The notes beneath the pieces are model-generated. The model worked only from the letters and a program-made list of their open reading frames with translations. It ran no database searches and was not told the DNA's origin. A program made the position numbers and the translations under genes. From Flavobacterium sp. (GTDB lineage Bacteria > Bacteroidota > Bacteroidia > Flavobacteriales > Flavobacteriaceae), in NCBI GenBank assembly GCA_030152225.1, contig JASLHL010000058.1:1-7512 (forward strand): 7,512 bases of DNA, given 5' to 3'. Position 1 is the stretch's first letter. The number at the start of each line of letters is the position of its first letter. Positions 1-5,837 of the stretch are shown in pieces.

Positions 1-458
1 TCCGTATAATCTTTACTTTCTTCCGCTTCTCTTTGACGTTTTTCTTCCGCTAATTTTTGTTCTTTGGCTATGCGTTCTTGTTCCAATTTGTATAATTCTG
101 CCAAGCGCTTTTCTTCGGCTTCTTTTTCTGCCTTTTCAACTTTTATCAGATAATCTAAAGCCTTATTTTTTAATTCGGAACTTGCTTTTAAATTGCTAAA
201 GATTTTCATTGATGCTTTTACTTGATCAAACTCTTGAAGCTCGTAATAACTTTTAATTTTTAAAAGTTCTATCCGTGCATTAGTCGTATTTAATATATCG
301 GTAATTTGCTTACAATAATCAATGGTTTGTTGGTAGTTTTTATTTTCAAATGCATGTTGAGCTTCTTGATAATAGAATTTTGCTTTGTCATCGGCAGTCT
401 GTGCCTGAGTCAGTGTAAAGACAAAAAATAAAATAAGTGTATGTAATAATCCTCTCAT
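1..458 (-). CDS. Secreted TPR-like protein with C-terminal coiled coil (partial, runs off left edge)
   Basis: The frame is open from an ATG at 458-456 to the window edge, giving 152 complete codons with no stop; the C-terminus is outside the window. Residues 1-20 form a signal peptide (basic Arg2, hydrophobic core, likely cleavage after TQAQ). Residues about 22-105 are helical and TPR-like: the stretch around FYYQEAQHAFENKNYQQTI has the alternating Ala/Tyr pattern of a TPR helix pair, and a second pair follows. From about residue 106 the chain becomes a strongly charged Glu/Lys/Ala/Arg coiled coil that is still continuing at the edge. It lies downstream of the DFWSG protein gene on the same strand across a 175-bp gap, and no clear promoter was found before its start. 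A periplasmic or surface scaffold role is inference; the family is not recognised. Confidence 0.8.
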   Translation of the reverse strand, partial: MRGLLHTLILFFVFTLTQAQTADDKAKFYYQEAQHAFENKNYQQTIDYCKQITDILNTTNARIELLKIKSYYELQEFDQVKASMKIFSNLKASSELKNKALDYLIKVEKAEKEAEEKRLAELYKLEQERIAKEQKLAEEKRQREAEESKDYT

Positions 459-473
459 TGTTTTAATGTTTAA

Positions 474-638
474 TTAGTATTGATTGTTTGAGTTTTTACC
501 GCTTCCTAAAACTAACCAAGGTTCGCCCTATTGACTATCAATATCTACAATATTAAATCTGATATAGGGAGCTAAAAATATAGGTCTAAGATTAATCGTA
601 TCGAGTAGCGCATTTACATTTACGCTTTTATTATTATC
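474..638 (-). pseudogene. Possible decayed coding remnant in the gap between two secreted-protein genes
   Basis: In one minus-strand frame this gap reads as 36 sense codons, an in-frame TAG at 530-528, 17 more sense codons and a TAA at 476-474. The product looks protein-like: the first part contains INLRPIFLAPYIRFNIVDID and the part after the TAG begins GEPWLVLGSGK. No ATG, GTG or TTG start lies in frame, and a TAA (641-639) closes the frame upstream. The frame differs from that of the adjacent 508-residue gene, which ends in three consecutive in-frame TAA codons (636-628). It could be the orphaned 3' end of a lost gene, or a former tail of the 508-residue protein cut off by a frameshift. In DNA this AT-rich, 53 codons with one stop can also occur by chance, so confidence is low. 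Confidence 0.3.
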
Positions 639-2160
639 TTACTTTATAACCTGTTTTTGTCCTTATAGCTTGCATTTTTGCGTTGGTACTAATTTCTTTT
701 ACCTCAACGACATTAAAAGTATAAGTAGCAACTAAGTAAACTGTATTGGGACGATTTCCTCGTCTCTCTTCTGCAATTTCTTTTCTTATTCTTTCAATTC
801 CTTTTTCTACATCACTAATCGCTTCTGAAGAAGAAGTATACCAATCTTGTACTCTGGGGTACCGCTCTTCTTTCCCCTGATAATAGCTATCAGATAGATA
901 TTTCATTATTGTATAACCACCACCTTCACGTGTCTTTATAGATCCAAAAATCTCTTCACCATCAATCTTAACAACCTTTCCTTGTCTATCAATTATAACG
1001 ATGTTATTTTGACCTAAAAAGCCAGTTCCACCAGTTCTCACATAAAGTTTAAAAAACTCGTTGCTTCCATCAATTTTAGCGATACCGCTATATGTATTGA
1101 CATCCCATTCTTTAATAATGTCGTAAGCATCTTTTAAATAAATTCGGCCGTCTTTACTCACCACTTCCAAATCATTCTTTCCATCGTTTGATTCAGTTTT
1201 ATCTCTTCCACCACTCCAGAAGTCATCATCATCTGATCGCTCATTTTTTTCTCCGCTCCAAAAATCATCATTATCTTTTGTAGAGACCGTGTTTTTATCC
1301 GTCTCTCCACTCCAAAAATCATTGCTTTTTATTGTATTAGCTGTCATGTTGATTGATCCGCCAAGTTTCTTTTTCATCTCTTCTATTTCTATAGCGTTAG
1401 CTTCAGCTTTTTTGTTTTCTTCCTCTCTTTGCTTTTGATCGGCAGCCTTGGTGTTGGCTTTTTCTATACATCGTGTTTCTACCTCTTGGTTTTTTTCAGC
1501 GATAAATCTTTCTGCTTCTGATTGTATCGCTGCATCGTGACTACTAAAAGATAGAAGCTTAGGGTTATTTAACAATTTTATATCTTCAATTGGCAGACTA
1601 GTTTCAATCGGTTCCTCTGCCCAAAAAACGCCGTTTGCTTTTACATTCTTGAAAACGCGATTTACTCGATACCCCCAGCCCTTCTGACTTCCAAAACCAC
1701 TTATTCCATATTTTTCATCCTTAACTATAAACGTTATTTCCATATCAAAGGTTGCGCTTGCTGTATGCAAGGCTGCGTTAAAAACATCAGTTCCAAGATC
1801 ACTAGCACGGAAAACATTCGTATAGGGGATCTCTCGCAAAATACCATCAGAACCTGGACAACTTTTTACTGAAAGATAGGGGCGGTAAACATAAGTATCG
1901 TACTGAACCAAACTAATAGATTGCGTACGCAGTTGAAAACTAACTTTTCCTTTATCTCGTACTTCTGTAACTGAAGCTACAATTTCAAAAATTCCCGATT
2001 CCATCCCTTTATAATTATCGTAAGAGATTCCCAAAGCTTTCCTAATATCACTACCCTGAACGTGAGCTCTTATAGTTGTCCATTGTGCTTGAACTTTCAT
2101 GGATACCATCAGGCATATCATCCAGCAAATAGTTGTCATTATTCTAGCAATTGCATTCAT
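634..2160 (-). CDS. Secreted 508-residue protein with coiled coil and three DFWSG motifs, function unknown
   Basis: The product starts with a signal peptide (Arg6, hydrophobic 8-22, likely cleavage after VQA at 25). The ATG at 2160 is preferred over Met8 because it keeps the basic n-region. Residues 26-185 look beta-rich. Residues about 208-266 are a charged coiled coil rich in Glu, Lys and Ala. Residues 278-328 are low-complexity, acidic and probably disordered, and carry DFWSG three times (281-285, 299-303, 313-317). Residues 332-508 form a mixed alpha/beta C-terminal region starting with a DGRIYLKDAYDII stretch and ending in a Tyr/Val-rich strand region. Three TAA codons in tandem end the frame. 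A TAnnTTTG-like promoter lies just upstream and the PAS-LuxR gene is divergent. I do not recognise the family. Spaced aromatic motifs in a disordered linker suggest repeated docking sites for a partner (inference). Confidence 0.85.
   Translation of the reverse strand: MNAIARIMTTICWMICLMVSMKVQAQWTTIRAHVQGSDIRKALGISYDNYKGMESGIFEIVASVTEVRDKGKVSFQLRTQSISLVQYDTYVYRPYLSVKSCPGSDGILREIPYTNVFRASDLGTDVFNAALHTASATFDMEITFIVKDEKYGISGFGSQKGWGYRVNRVFKNVKANGVFWAEEPIETSLPIEDIKLLNNPKLLSFSSHDAAIQSEAERFIAEKNQEVETRCIEKANTKAADQKQREEENKKAEANAIEIEEMKKKLGGSINMTANTIKSNDFWSGETDKNTVSTKDNDDFWSGEKNERSDDDDFWSGGRDKTESNDGKNDLEVVSKDGRIYLKDAYDIIKEWDVNTYSGIAKIDGSNEFFKLYVRTGGTGFLGQNNIVIIDRQGKVVKIDGEEIFGSIKTREGGGYTIMKYLSDSYYQGKEERYPRVQDWYTSSSEAISDVEKGIERIRKEIAEERRGNRPNTVYLVATYTFNVVEVKEISTNAKMQAIRTKTGYKVR
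1210..1320 (-). repeat. Three DFWSG-encoding repeats in the linker of the secreted protein
   Basis: The five-codon units lie at 1306-1320, 1252-1266 and 1210-1224, starting 18 and then 14 residues apart. Each has acidic or Asn residues before it and Gly/Glu/Lys residues after it. The DNA copies differ at synonymous positions (for example GAT TTT TGG AGT, GAT TTT TGG AGC and GAC TTC TGG AGT). The peptide therefore appears to be kept by selection rather than being a fresh tandem duplication. Confidence 0.8.
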
Positions 2161-2186
2161 CTTTTTATATGTTAAAATTACCTTAA

Positions 2187-2194
2187 CAAAGGTA
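2187..2194 (-). promoter_or_regulatory. Candidate -7 element of the promoter for the DFWSG protein gene
   Basis: Read on the minus strand this is TACCTTTG, an exact match to the Bacteroidota -7 consensus TAnnTTTG. Nineteen bases upstream is TTTT (2217-2214), one mismatch from the -33 TTTG element. Transcription would start near 2180, leaving a leader of about 20 bases before the ATG at 2160. Confidence 0.5.
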
Positions 2195-2201
2195 TTTTCT
2201 T

Positions 2202-2209
2202 TATTTTTG
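2202..2209 (+). promoter_or_regulatory. Candidate -7 element of the promoter for the PAS-LuxR gene
   Basis: The plus strand reads TATTTTTG, matching TAnnTTTG. No good TTTG -33 element is seen at the usual distance, so this is weaker than the opposing promoter, which it nearly abuts. The predicted start near 2216 would give a leader of about 50 bases with the 2217-2234 dyad at its beginning. Confidence 0.33.
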
Positions 2210-2216
2210 ATATAAA

Positions 2217-2234
2217 ATAGCTACCTCTAGCTAT
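2217..2234. promoter_or_regulatory. 7-bp dyad in the divergent promoter region (candidate operator)
   Basis: The arms ATAGCTA (2217-2223) and TAGCTAT (2228-2234) form a perfect inverted repeat around CCTC. Each arm contains the self-complementary hexamer TAGCTA, and the two hexamers are 10 bp apart, about one helical turn. The site overlaps the -33 region of the minus-strand promoter and the predicted start of the LuxR transcript. That geometry would suit a dimeric LuxR-type HTH protein controlling both genes. It could instead be a small leader hairpin. Confidence 0.4.
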
Positions 2235-2269
2235 ACACCTAAAGATAAAAGCCTTAACACCTACTAATC

Positions 2270-3028
2270 ATGGATATTAGAATCGATAAATTACGCGATA
2301 TTTGGGATGATATTCCCAAAGGATTAACGGAGCCGATTGACCTTTCTCAACAGGAGCTCCTTAATCGCTATATGGATGTTTTTCATTTTGGAGACTATTT
2401 CTATTTGATTTTCAACACCTTAAAGGCAGAGGTAGAATATGTAAGTCCCAATATCAAAAAAGTATTGGGGTATGAGGCCGATCGATTTTTCTTACCCGAA
2501 ATTATCAATAATATACATCCCGAAGATTTACCTTACTTTTATCATTACGAACAAAGTGCAGTTCGCTTTTTTATGGGGTTGCCTCCAGCGCTATTCTTCA
2601 AATATAAGTTTGCCTATGATTATCGATTCAAAACCACAGAAGGCCATTATAAACGCATTCAACAACAAATTGTACCTCTATTTTATTTTCCCGAAGGTGG
2701 TGCACGTACCTTGGGTATTTTCACTGATCTAACCCATTTGAATATTACGGGAATTCCCAAATTATCCTTTATCGGCATGCAAGATGCTCCTTCTTATTAC
2801 AATGTTCATTTAACCGAAGCCTTTACACTTGCCAACAAACTCTTCACCCCTAAAGAACAGGAAATACTACACTATATGGTACAGGGCAAAAAAAGCGAAG
2901 AAATCGCTTTGCTATTAGGCCGAAGTATTTTCACCATTCGCAATCACCGCAAGAGTATCTTGCAAAAATCGGGTTGTCTAAATTTACAGGAACTACTAGT
3001 AAAATCGATTCGAGAAGGTTGGGTATAA
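2270..3028 (+). CDS. PAS-domain LuxR-family transcriptional regulator
   Basis: This is a 252-residue cytoplasmic one-component regulator with no signal peptide, membrane segment or receiver domain. Residues about 42-155 form a PAS domain: YVSPNIKKVLGY, the IHPED motif at 82-86, a YDYRFKTTEGHYKRI beta region, and LGIFTDLTHL as the last strand. Residues about 191-252 form a LuxR/GerE helix-turn-helix (FTPKEQEIL, then MVQGKKSEEIALLLGRS, with recognition helix around FTIRNHRKSILQKSG). This PAS-plus-LuxR layout is common in Flavobacteriia. The PAS ligand is unknown, and no heme or flavin signature can be assigned by eye. The gene is divergent from the DFWSG protein gene across 109 bp, so autoregulation and control of that gene is the natural hypothesis. 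The ATG at 2270 is the only Met near the start of the frame. Confidence 0.9.
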   Translation: MDIRIDKLRDIWDDIPKGLTEPIDLSQQELLNRYMDVFHFGDYFYLIFNTLKAEVEYVSPNIKKVLGYEADRFFLPEIINNIHPEDLPYFYHYEQSAVRFFMGLPPALFFKYKFAYDYRFKTTEGHYKRIQQQIVPLFYFPEGGARTLGIFTDLTHLNITGIPKLSFIGMQDAPSYYNVHLTEAFTLANKLFTPKEQEILHYMVQGKKSEEIALLLGRSIFTIRNHRKSILQKSGCLNLQELLVKSIREGWV

Positions 3029-3181
3029 CCTAGTTAGCTTCATTGGTTATTTCCTCAAAAAAAGTACAGCATCCTTATGGGTATAAGACAAAGAAACTAT
3101 TGGGTGAATTGGTTTTGAAGAAGCCCTATAATTAGGTCCTTTAAAAACACATCCGAGTAGGGATTCAACGCTATACCGAAC
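3029..3181 (+). other. Unexplained spacer between LuxR stop and terminator
   Basis: These bases separate the LuxR stop from its likely terminator, an unusually long 3' untranslated region. A 68-codon frame runs antisense (3253-3047), but it begins inside the next gene and its product resembles no family I know. The plus strand also reads as short protein-like pieces, for example YGYKTKKLLGELVLKKPYN up to a TAG at 3122-3136. A small stem CTTAT/ATAAG lies at 3074-3087. An interspersed repeat, small RNA or decayed gene are all possible, and nothing firm can be called. Confidence 0.3.
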
Positions 3182-3212
3182 AAAAGCCCGAATAAAAGTT
3201 AGGGCTTTTTTT
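3182..3212 (+). terminator. Intrinsic terminator after the PAS-LuxR gene
   Basis: AAAAGCCC (3182-3189) and GGGCTTTT (3202-3209) are perfect 8-bp arms around a 12-base loop. A T run from 3206 to 3212 continues past the stem. It sits about 150 bases after the LuxR stop and just before the next gene, so it separates two transcription units. Confidence 0.7.
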
Positions 3213-3235
3213 ATTTCTTTTTGTACCTTGAACCC

Positions 3236-3928
3236 ATGCAAGCAAATGATCAACCCGATTTTATACCCCTAACCTCAAAACACAGCTTAGTGCTTACTTG
3301 GCTACTCAATTTTTTGGGAGGTGCATTCCTTGTGGGCTTATGTTTCCTATTGAGCTGCTTGCCCTTTTTTATCTCACAACGCACTGAATTCGTGTTAATT
3401 ACAAGTATTGTGTATTATCCAATTTGGTTTTTTGCGCTCTATCGCTTTATCCGCTACATCAAAACCAAGATGGCGGGTGCCATACGAAGCATTAGCGTTG
3501 ATGATCAGGGGATTCACTTTGAAAATAAAGACGGTTCTACCACTACAATGTACTATAGCCAATTGGGTCCTACCTACCGCTCCCATCACTATGATGTCTA
3601 TCTTAAACCCGTCAACAAAAAATTGCGATTAGTCCTGGGCCTAGAAAAACAAGAAATCGAAATTGTATTTGATGGCACGGATAAAGGAAGTGTATATTAT
3701 ATCACAAATGCAAGGGCATTAAGAGCAAAGTTTATTGCAGGCCTTGTTCACTTTAGGCCCGATTTACGCATTGATCCTACCGTATATAAGAAATTTAGTA
3801 TTCACCCTCAAACGTTCGCTTTTGATCGAAAACAATACGGAAAAAATGTAGCAGTAGGAGTAGTCATACTCGTTGGCCTGCTGCTCTTTAGTGTGTTACT
3901 AGCCTTCCTGCTTACTGCGGTATTTTAG
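3236..3928 (+). CDS. Three-helix inner-membrane protein with a cytosolic beta-rich domain, unknown function
   Basis: From the ATG at 3236 the product is 230 residues. An in-frame TTG at 3221 would add five residues, but ATG is preferred because the bases between, TACCTTGA at 3224-3231, resemble a flavobacterial promoter element lying unusually close to the start. Residues about 18-46 and 51-75 are two hydrophobic helices, and residues 204-229 a third at the extreme C-terminus. Between them, residues 80-200 form a soluble domain of short beta strands (SISVDDQGIHFENKDG, then VYLKPVNKKLRLVLGLEK and IEIVFDG). Two helices followed by a strand-rich domain recalls bacterial PH-like membrane proteins; this is resemblance only. 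By the positive-inside rule the domain is probably cytoplasmic (Lys/Arg at 70-84). The gene appears monocistronic, with a terminator before it. Confidence 0.8.
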   Translation: MQANDQPDFIPLTSKHSLVLTWLLNFLGGAFLVGLCFLLSCLPFFISQRTEFVLITSIVYYPIWFFALYRFIRYIKTKMAGAIRSISVDDQGIHFENKDGSTTTMYYSQLGPTYRSHHYDVYLKPVNKKLRLVLGLEKQEIEIVFDGTDKGSVYYITNARALRAKFIAGLVHFRPDLRIDPTVYKKFSIHPQTFAFDRKQYGKNVAVGVVILVGLLLFSVLLAFLLTAVF

Positions 3929-4050
3929 CATAGCAATTAAAACCTCAATCTGATCCTCTTTTTGTTCCTCATCCCTACATCCTACTACGCTATTTTTCGG
4001 CTTTTACAGTAAACCTATCCCATCCTGAAAGCATTCAATAGCTATTTCAC

Positions 4051-4086
4051 AAAAAAAAACCTATAACTCCTTACTTCGTTATAGGT
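4051..4086 (-). terminator. Strong intrinsic terminator for the minus-strand operon, possibly bidirectional
   Basis: ACCTATAAC (4059-4067) and GTTATAGGT (4078-4086) pair perfectly over 9 bp around a 10-base loop. On the minus strand the stem is followed directly by a T run (A run 4051-4059 on plus), the classic form, about 130 bases after the lipocalin-like gene. On the plus strand it is followed by CTTTT, so it may also stop transcripts of the 3236-3928 gene. Confidence 0.75.
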
Positions 4087-4095
4087 CTTTTACTA

Positions 4096-4117
4096 CTTGG
4101 TATACGAGTATACCAAG
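4096..4117. repeat. 22-bp near-perfect palindrome next to the terminator
   Basis: CTTGGTATAC (4096-4105) and GTATACCAAG (4108-4117) are perfect 10-bp arms separated by only GA. No T run follows on either strand, so it is not a standard terminator. With a two-base spacer it would form a tight hairpin, or in duplex DNA a symmetric binding site for a dimeric protein. It lies 10 bases from the terminator stem in a convergent gap. Confidence 0.6.
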
Positions 4118-4214
4118 ATTTCTAGTTTAAAAACAACTAATTCATCAATTTAAAATTAGTAAACGCTTTCTTTGCAGTGGCTACTTGTGAAAAAGTGATT
4201 TACTTGGGTTTCTT

Positions 4215-4658
4215 CTATTTTGACAATCGCTCTAGTGTATATTTAGTGGAGATTGTTGTTTCAAATGATCCTTCATCTTCATTGGTTATGACCTCTTGAT
4301 GTTCTTCGATCAAAGTAAACGTATTCGCTTTGGGATCGGGAGCATCAAACACGATAGAAAAATTGTCGCTATCTATATCGGTAAAATTCACGGTTAGTTT
4401 TTTATCCTTATACGCAAATTGCGTCCTTCTAATATCGCCATAGGCATCGCTGGAAAGACCTGTATTGTCGGTGGAGAAACGGAAAGACTCTGTATAGCCC
4501 TCATCTAAGTCTTCCATAGTCAATCGCCAATTACCTTTTAGATTGAAGGTAGCTGAAGAACCACCTGGGCTATCTTTTGTACGATCATCTGAATTACAAG
4601 CCATAAAAAAGGATACAAGGCTTGTGAGTACACACATAAAAAAAAGTCTTTTAATCAT
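4215..4658 (-). CDS. Lipocalin-like lipoprotein
   Basis: This is a 147-residue product. Residues 1-20 are a lipoprotein signal peptide (Lys3, Arg4, hydrophobic core) with the lipid cysteine at 21. The lipobox FMAC is loose, since Phe and Met replace the usual Leu/Ala at -3 and -2. The mature start CNSDDRTKD carries the Ser-Asp-Asp residues that resemble the surface-export signals reported for Bacteroidota lipoproteins. Residues about 38-145 look like a small beta barrel. LKGNWRLT has the Gly-x-Trp of lipocalin-like domains, and the strands end in TTISTKYTLERL. It is the last gene of the probable operon, 38 bases after the small lipoprotein gene and before a strong terminator. The ligand, if any, is unknown. 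Confidence 0.85.
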   Translation of the reverse strand: MIKRLFFMCVLTSLVSFFMACNSDDRTKDSPGGSSATFNLKGNWRLTMEDLDEGYTESFRFSTDNTGLSSDAYGDIRRTQFAYKDKKLTVNFTDIDSDNFSIVFDAPDPKANTFTLIEEHQEVITNEDEGSFETTISTKYTLERLSK

Positions 4659-4696
4659 ATTTATTGGTTTTAGTTTACTTTAAATAGGGACAAAAA

Positions 4697-5008
4697 TTAT
4701 TCGTTATCAAGCTCATCAAAGACGTTACAGTCAACATCGTCCCATTGTTCGATTATTTTAGTGATATGGTTGCTTACTTTGGGACAATCTTTTAATTTTT
4801 CTAGGTATACTAGAGCTGCAGCTTTTGCTGCTAGACAGGTGGATTTGGAAGGGTTTGCTGTGTAGGCTGCTGCTTTTTCTTGAAAGGCTTGCCCATCTGC
4901 CTCGGGAAAACAGTTTTCCTCTTTCTGATTATCACTACTGCAAGCCACTAGAGCCAACCCTAAAAGCAGGAATCCCCCTCCTTGTTTTATTTTTTTACTT
5001 ATTTTCAT
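4697..5008 (-). CDS. Small lipoprotein with four extra cysteines
   Basis: This is a 103-residue product. Residues 1-22 are a lipoprotein signal (several Lys, then a Leu/Gly/Ala core) with a canonical lipobox LVAC and lipid Cys23. The following SSDNQKEE is acidic and may act as a surface-export signal. The mature part is short and mostly helical. Four further cysteines (33, 58, 75, 94) could form two disulfides in the oxidising envelope. Its pattern of Ala/Tyr helices with Cys near both ends recalls small hypothetical lipoproteins of Flavobacteriia, but no named domain is recognised. It lies 58 bases downstream of the barrel gene and 38 bases upstream of the lipocalin-like gene, with no promoter or terminator seen between, which suggests co-transcription. 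Confidence 0.82.
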   Translation of the reverse strand: MKISKKIKQGGGFLLLGLALVACSSDNQKEENCFPEADGQAFQEKAAAYTANPSKSTCLAAKAAALVYLEKLKDCPKVSNHITKIIEQWDDVDCNVFDELDNE

Positions 5009-5066
5009 TTCATTATCATTTTTAGTACTGTTCTTTTTATTTTGCGTCTAACTCCGATCTAGCAGG

Positions 5067-5837
5067 TTAAAATCGATAGCCAATACTCAGTCCTGTTCGG
5101 AGTCCAGCCCACGGTATTTTTCCTTTTAATTTTATTCCATTATCGTTGATTTCATAGTCTAAATTTTTAAAACTATCCTTTAAATCTTGCGCAAACTCTT
5201 GCAATTCCATTTGTTCGTCTTCGGTTAAATGTCGATGTGCGGTCAAGTTGATCGTTCCAGATCCATAATTTCCACCAATAATTTGCCAATCCAAATACAG
5301 TTTTTTACCTAAGCTCCATTGCACCCCAAAGTAAAGTCCGCCAGAAAGAGCTTTGACTTCTCCTTTTATGGGAAAATTCGGATCCTCTCCCACTAAGAGT
5401 AATTCATCAAATTGATAGGAATAATCGAGCTTAGTCTTTTCCGTTTTTACAAAAGCGGCAAAGTAAAATCCATTAAACGCCCCCTTTTTGCCTAAGTAGA
5501 TTTTAATTTCAGGTGCAAGCGAAAAATTTGAATATTTCAATTGATCCACATTAAATGTAGCCTCTTCCTTATCCTCATTTTCTACTATTTTTTGTAAGGT
5601 CTTTTTAAAAGGGACCTCACTTTCTGGACGATAGTTTACGGTCGCGCCGACAACTAAACGACCTAATGCTTTTCGTTCATAACTCAAAGAACCCGTTCCC
5701 CAAAGCAGGGGAACTAGATTTGTTTTGATCATATTTTTTTTCGCTTCACGTAGACTATCCGTTGTGATTTGAGGTACTTCTTGTCCCTGTAAGGTGAAAC
5801 AAAATAAAAATACAAGGAGAACAACACCTTTTTTCAT
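5067..5837 (-). CDS. DUF3575-like outer-membrane beta-barrel protein
   Basis: This is a 256-residue product with a signal peptide (Lys2, Lys3, hydrophobic 4-15, cleavage near residue 18-20). The mature protein alternates amphipathic strands and ends in IGYRF; a C-terminal Phe after alternating aromatic residues is the usual signal for outer-membrane barrel insertion. Features match flavobacterial DUF3575-type proteins: MIKTNLVPLLWGTGSLSYER at 36-55, a VPF-containing loop near 75-77, and a FSLAPEIKIYLGKKG strand with GFYFAAF (105-129). Residues about 203-240 form a charged extracellular or periplasmic loop rich in Glu, Asp and Lys. It is the first gene of a probable three-gene operon with two lipoproteins, which may be its partners at the outer membrane (inference). 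The precise role of the family is not known to me. Confidence 0.85.
   Translation of the reverse strand: MKKGVVLLVFLFCFTLQGQEVPQITTDSLREAKKNMIKTNLVPLLWGTGSLSYERKALGRLVVGATVNYRPESEVPFKKTLQKIVENEDKEEATFNVDQLKYSNFSLAPEIKIYLGKKGAFNGFYFAAFVKTEKTKLDYSYQFDELLLVGEDPNFPIKGEVKALSGGLYFGVQWSLGKKLYLDWQIIGGNYGSGTINLTAHRHLTEDEQMELQEFAQDLKDSFKNLDYEINDNGIKLKGKIPWAGLRTGLSIGYRF

Noticed and set aside
2472..2732. 86-codon plus-strand frame inside the PAS-LuxR gene
   Set aside because: It lies wholly within a well-supported gene in another frame and has no recognisable features.
3221..3235. TTG start adding five residues to the membrane protein
   Set aside because: The ATG at 3236 is close by. The extra bases look like a promoter-type element, and the added residues contribute no recognisable feature.
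3047..3253. 68-codon antisense frame between the LuxR and membrane-protein genes
   Set aside because: It starts inside the next gene, crosses a terminator stem and shows no domain or signal peptide. It is kept only as part of the unexplained-spacer finding.
3905..3999. Open minus-strand stretch overlapping the 3' end of the membrane-protein gene
   Set aside because: It has no start codon upstream, overlaps a supported gene and is only about 32 codons long.
4136..4160. ACTAATT/AATTAGT inverted repeat after the minus-strand operon
   Set aside because: It has an AT-only weak stem, a long loop and no T run. The hairpin at 4059-4086 explains termination better.
4137..4199. 20 protein-like sense codons in frame after the lipocalin-like gene (contains QVATAKKAFTNFKLMN)
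   Set aside because: It is short, lies between two stops and has no start. An open run of this length is expected by chance in AT-rich DNA, although decay of a longer C-terminus cannot be excluded.
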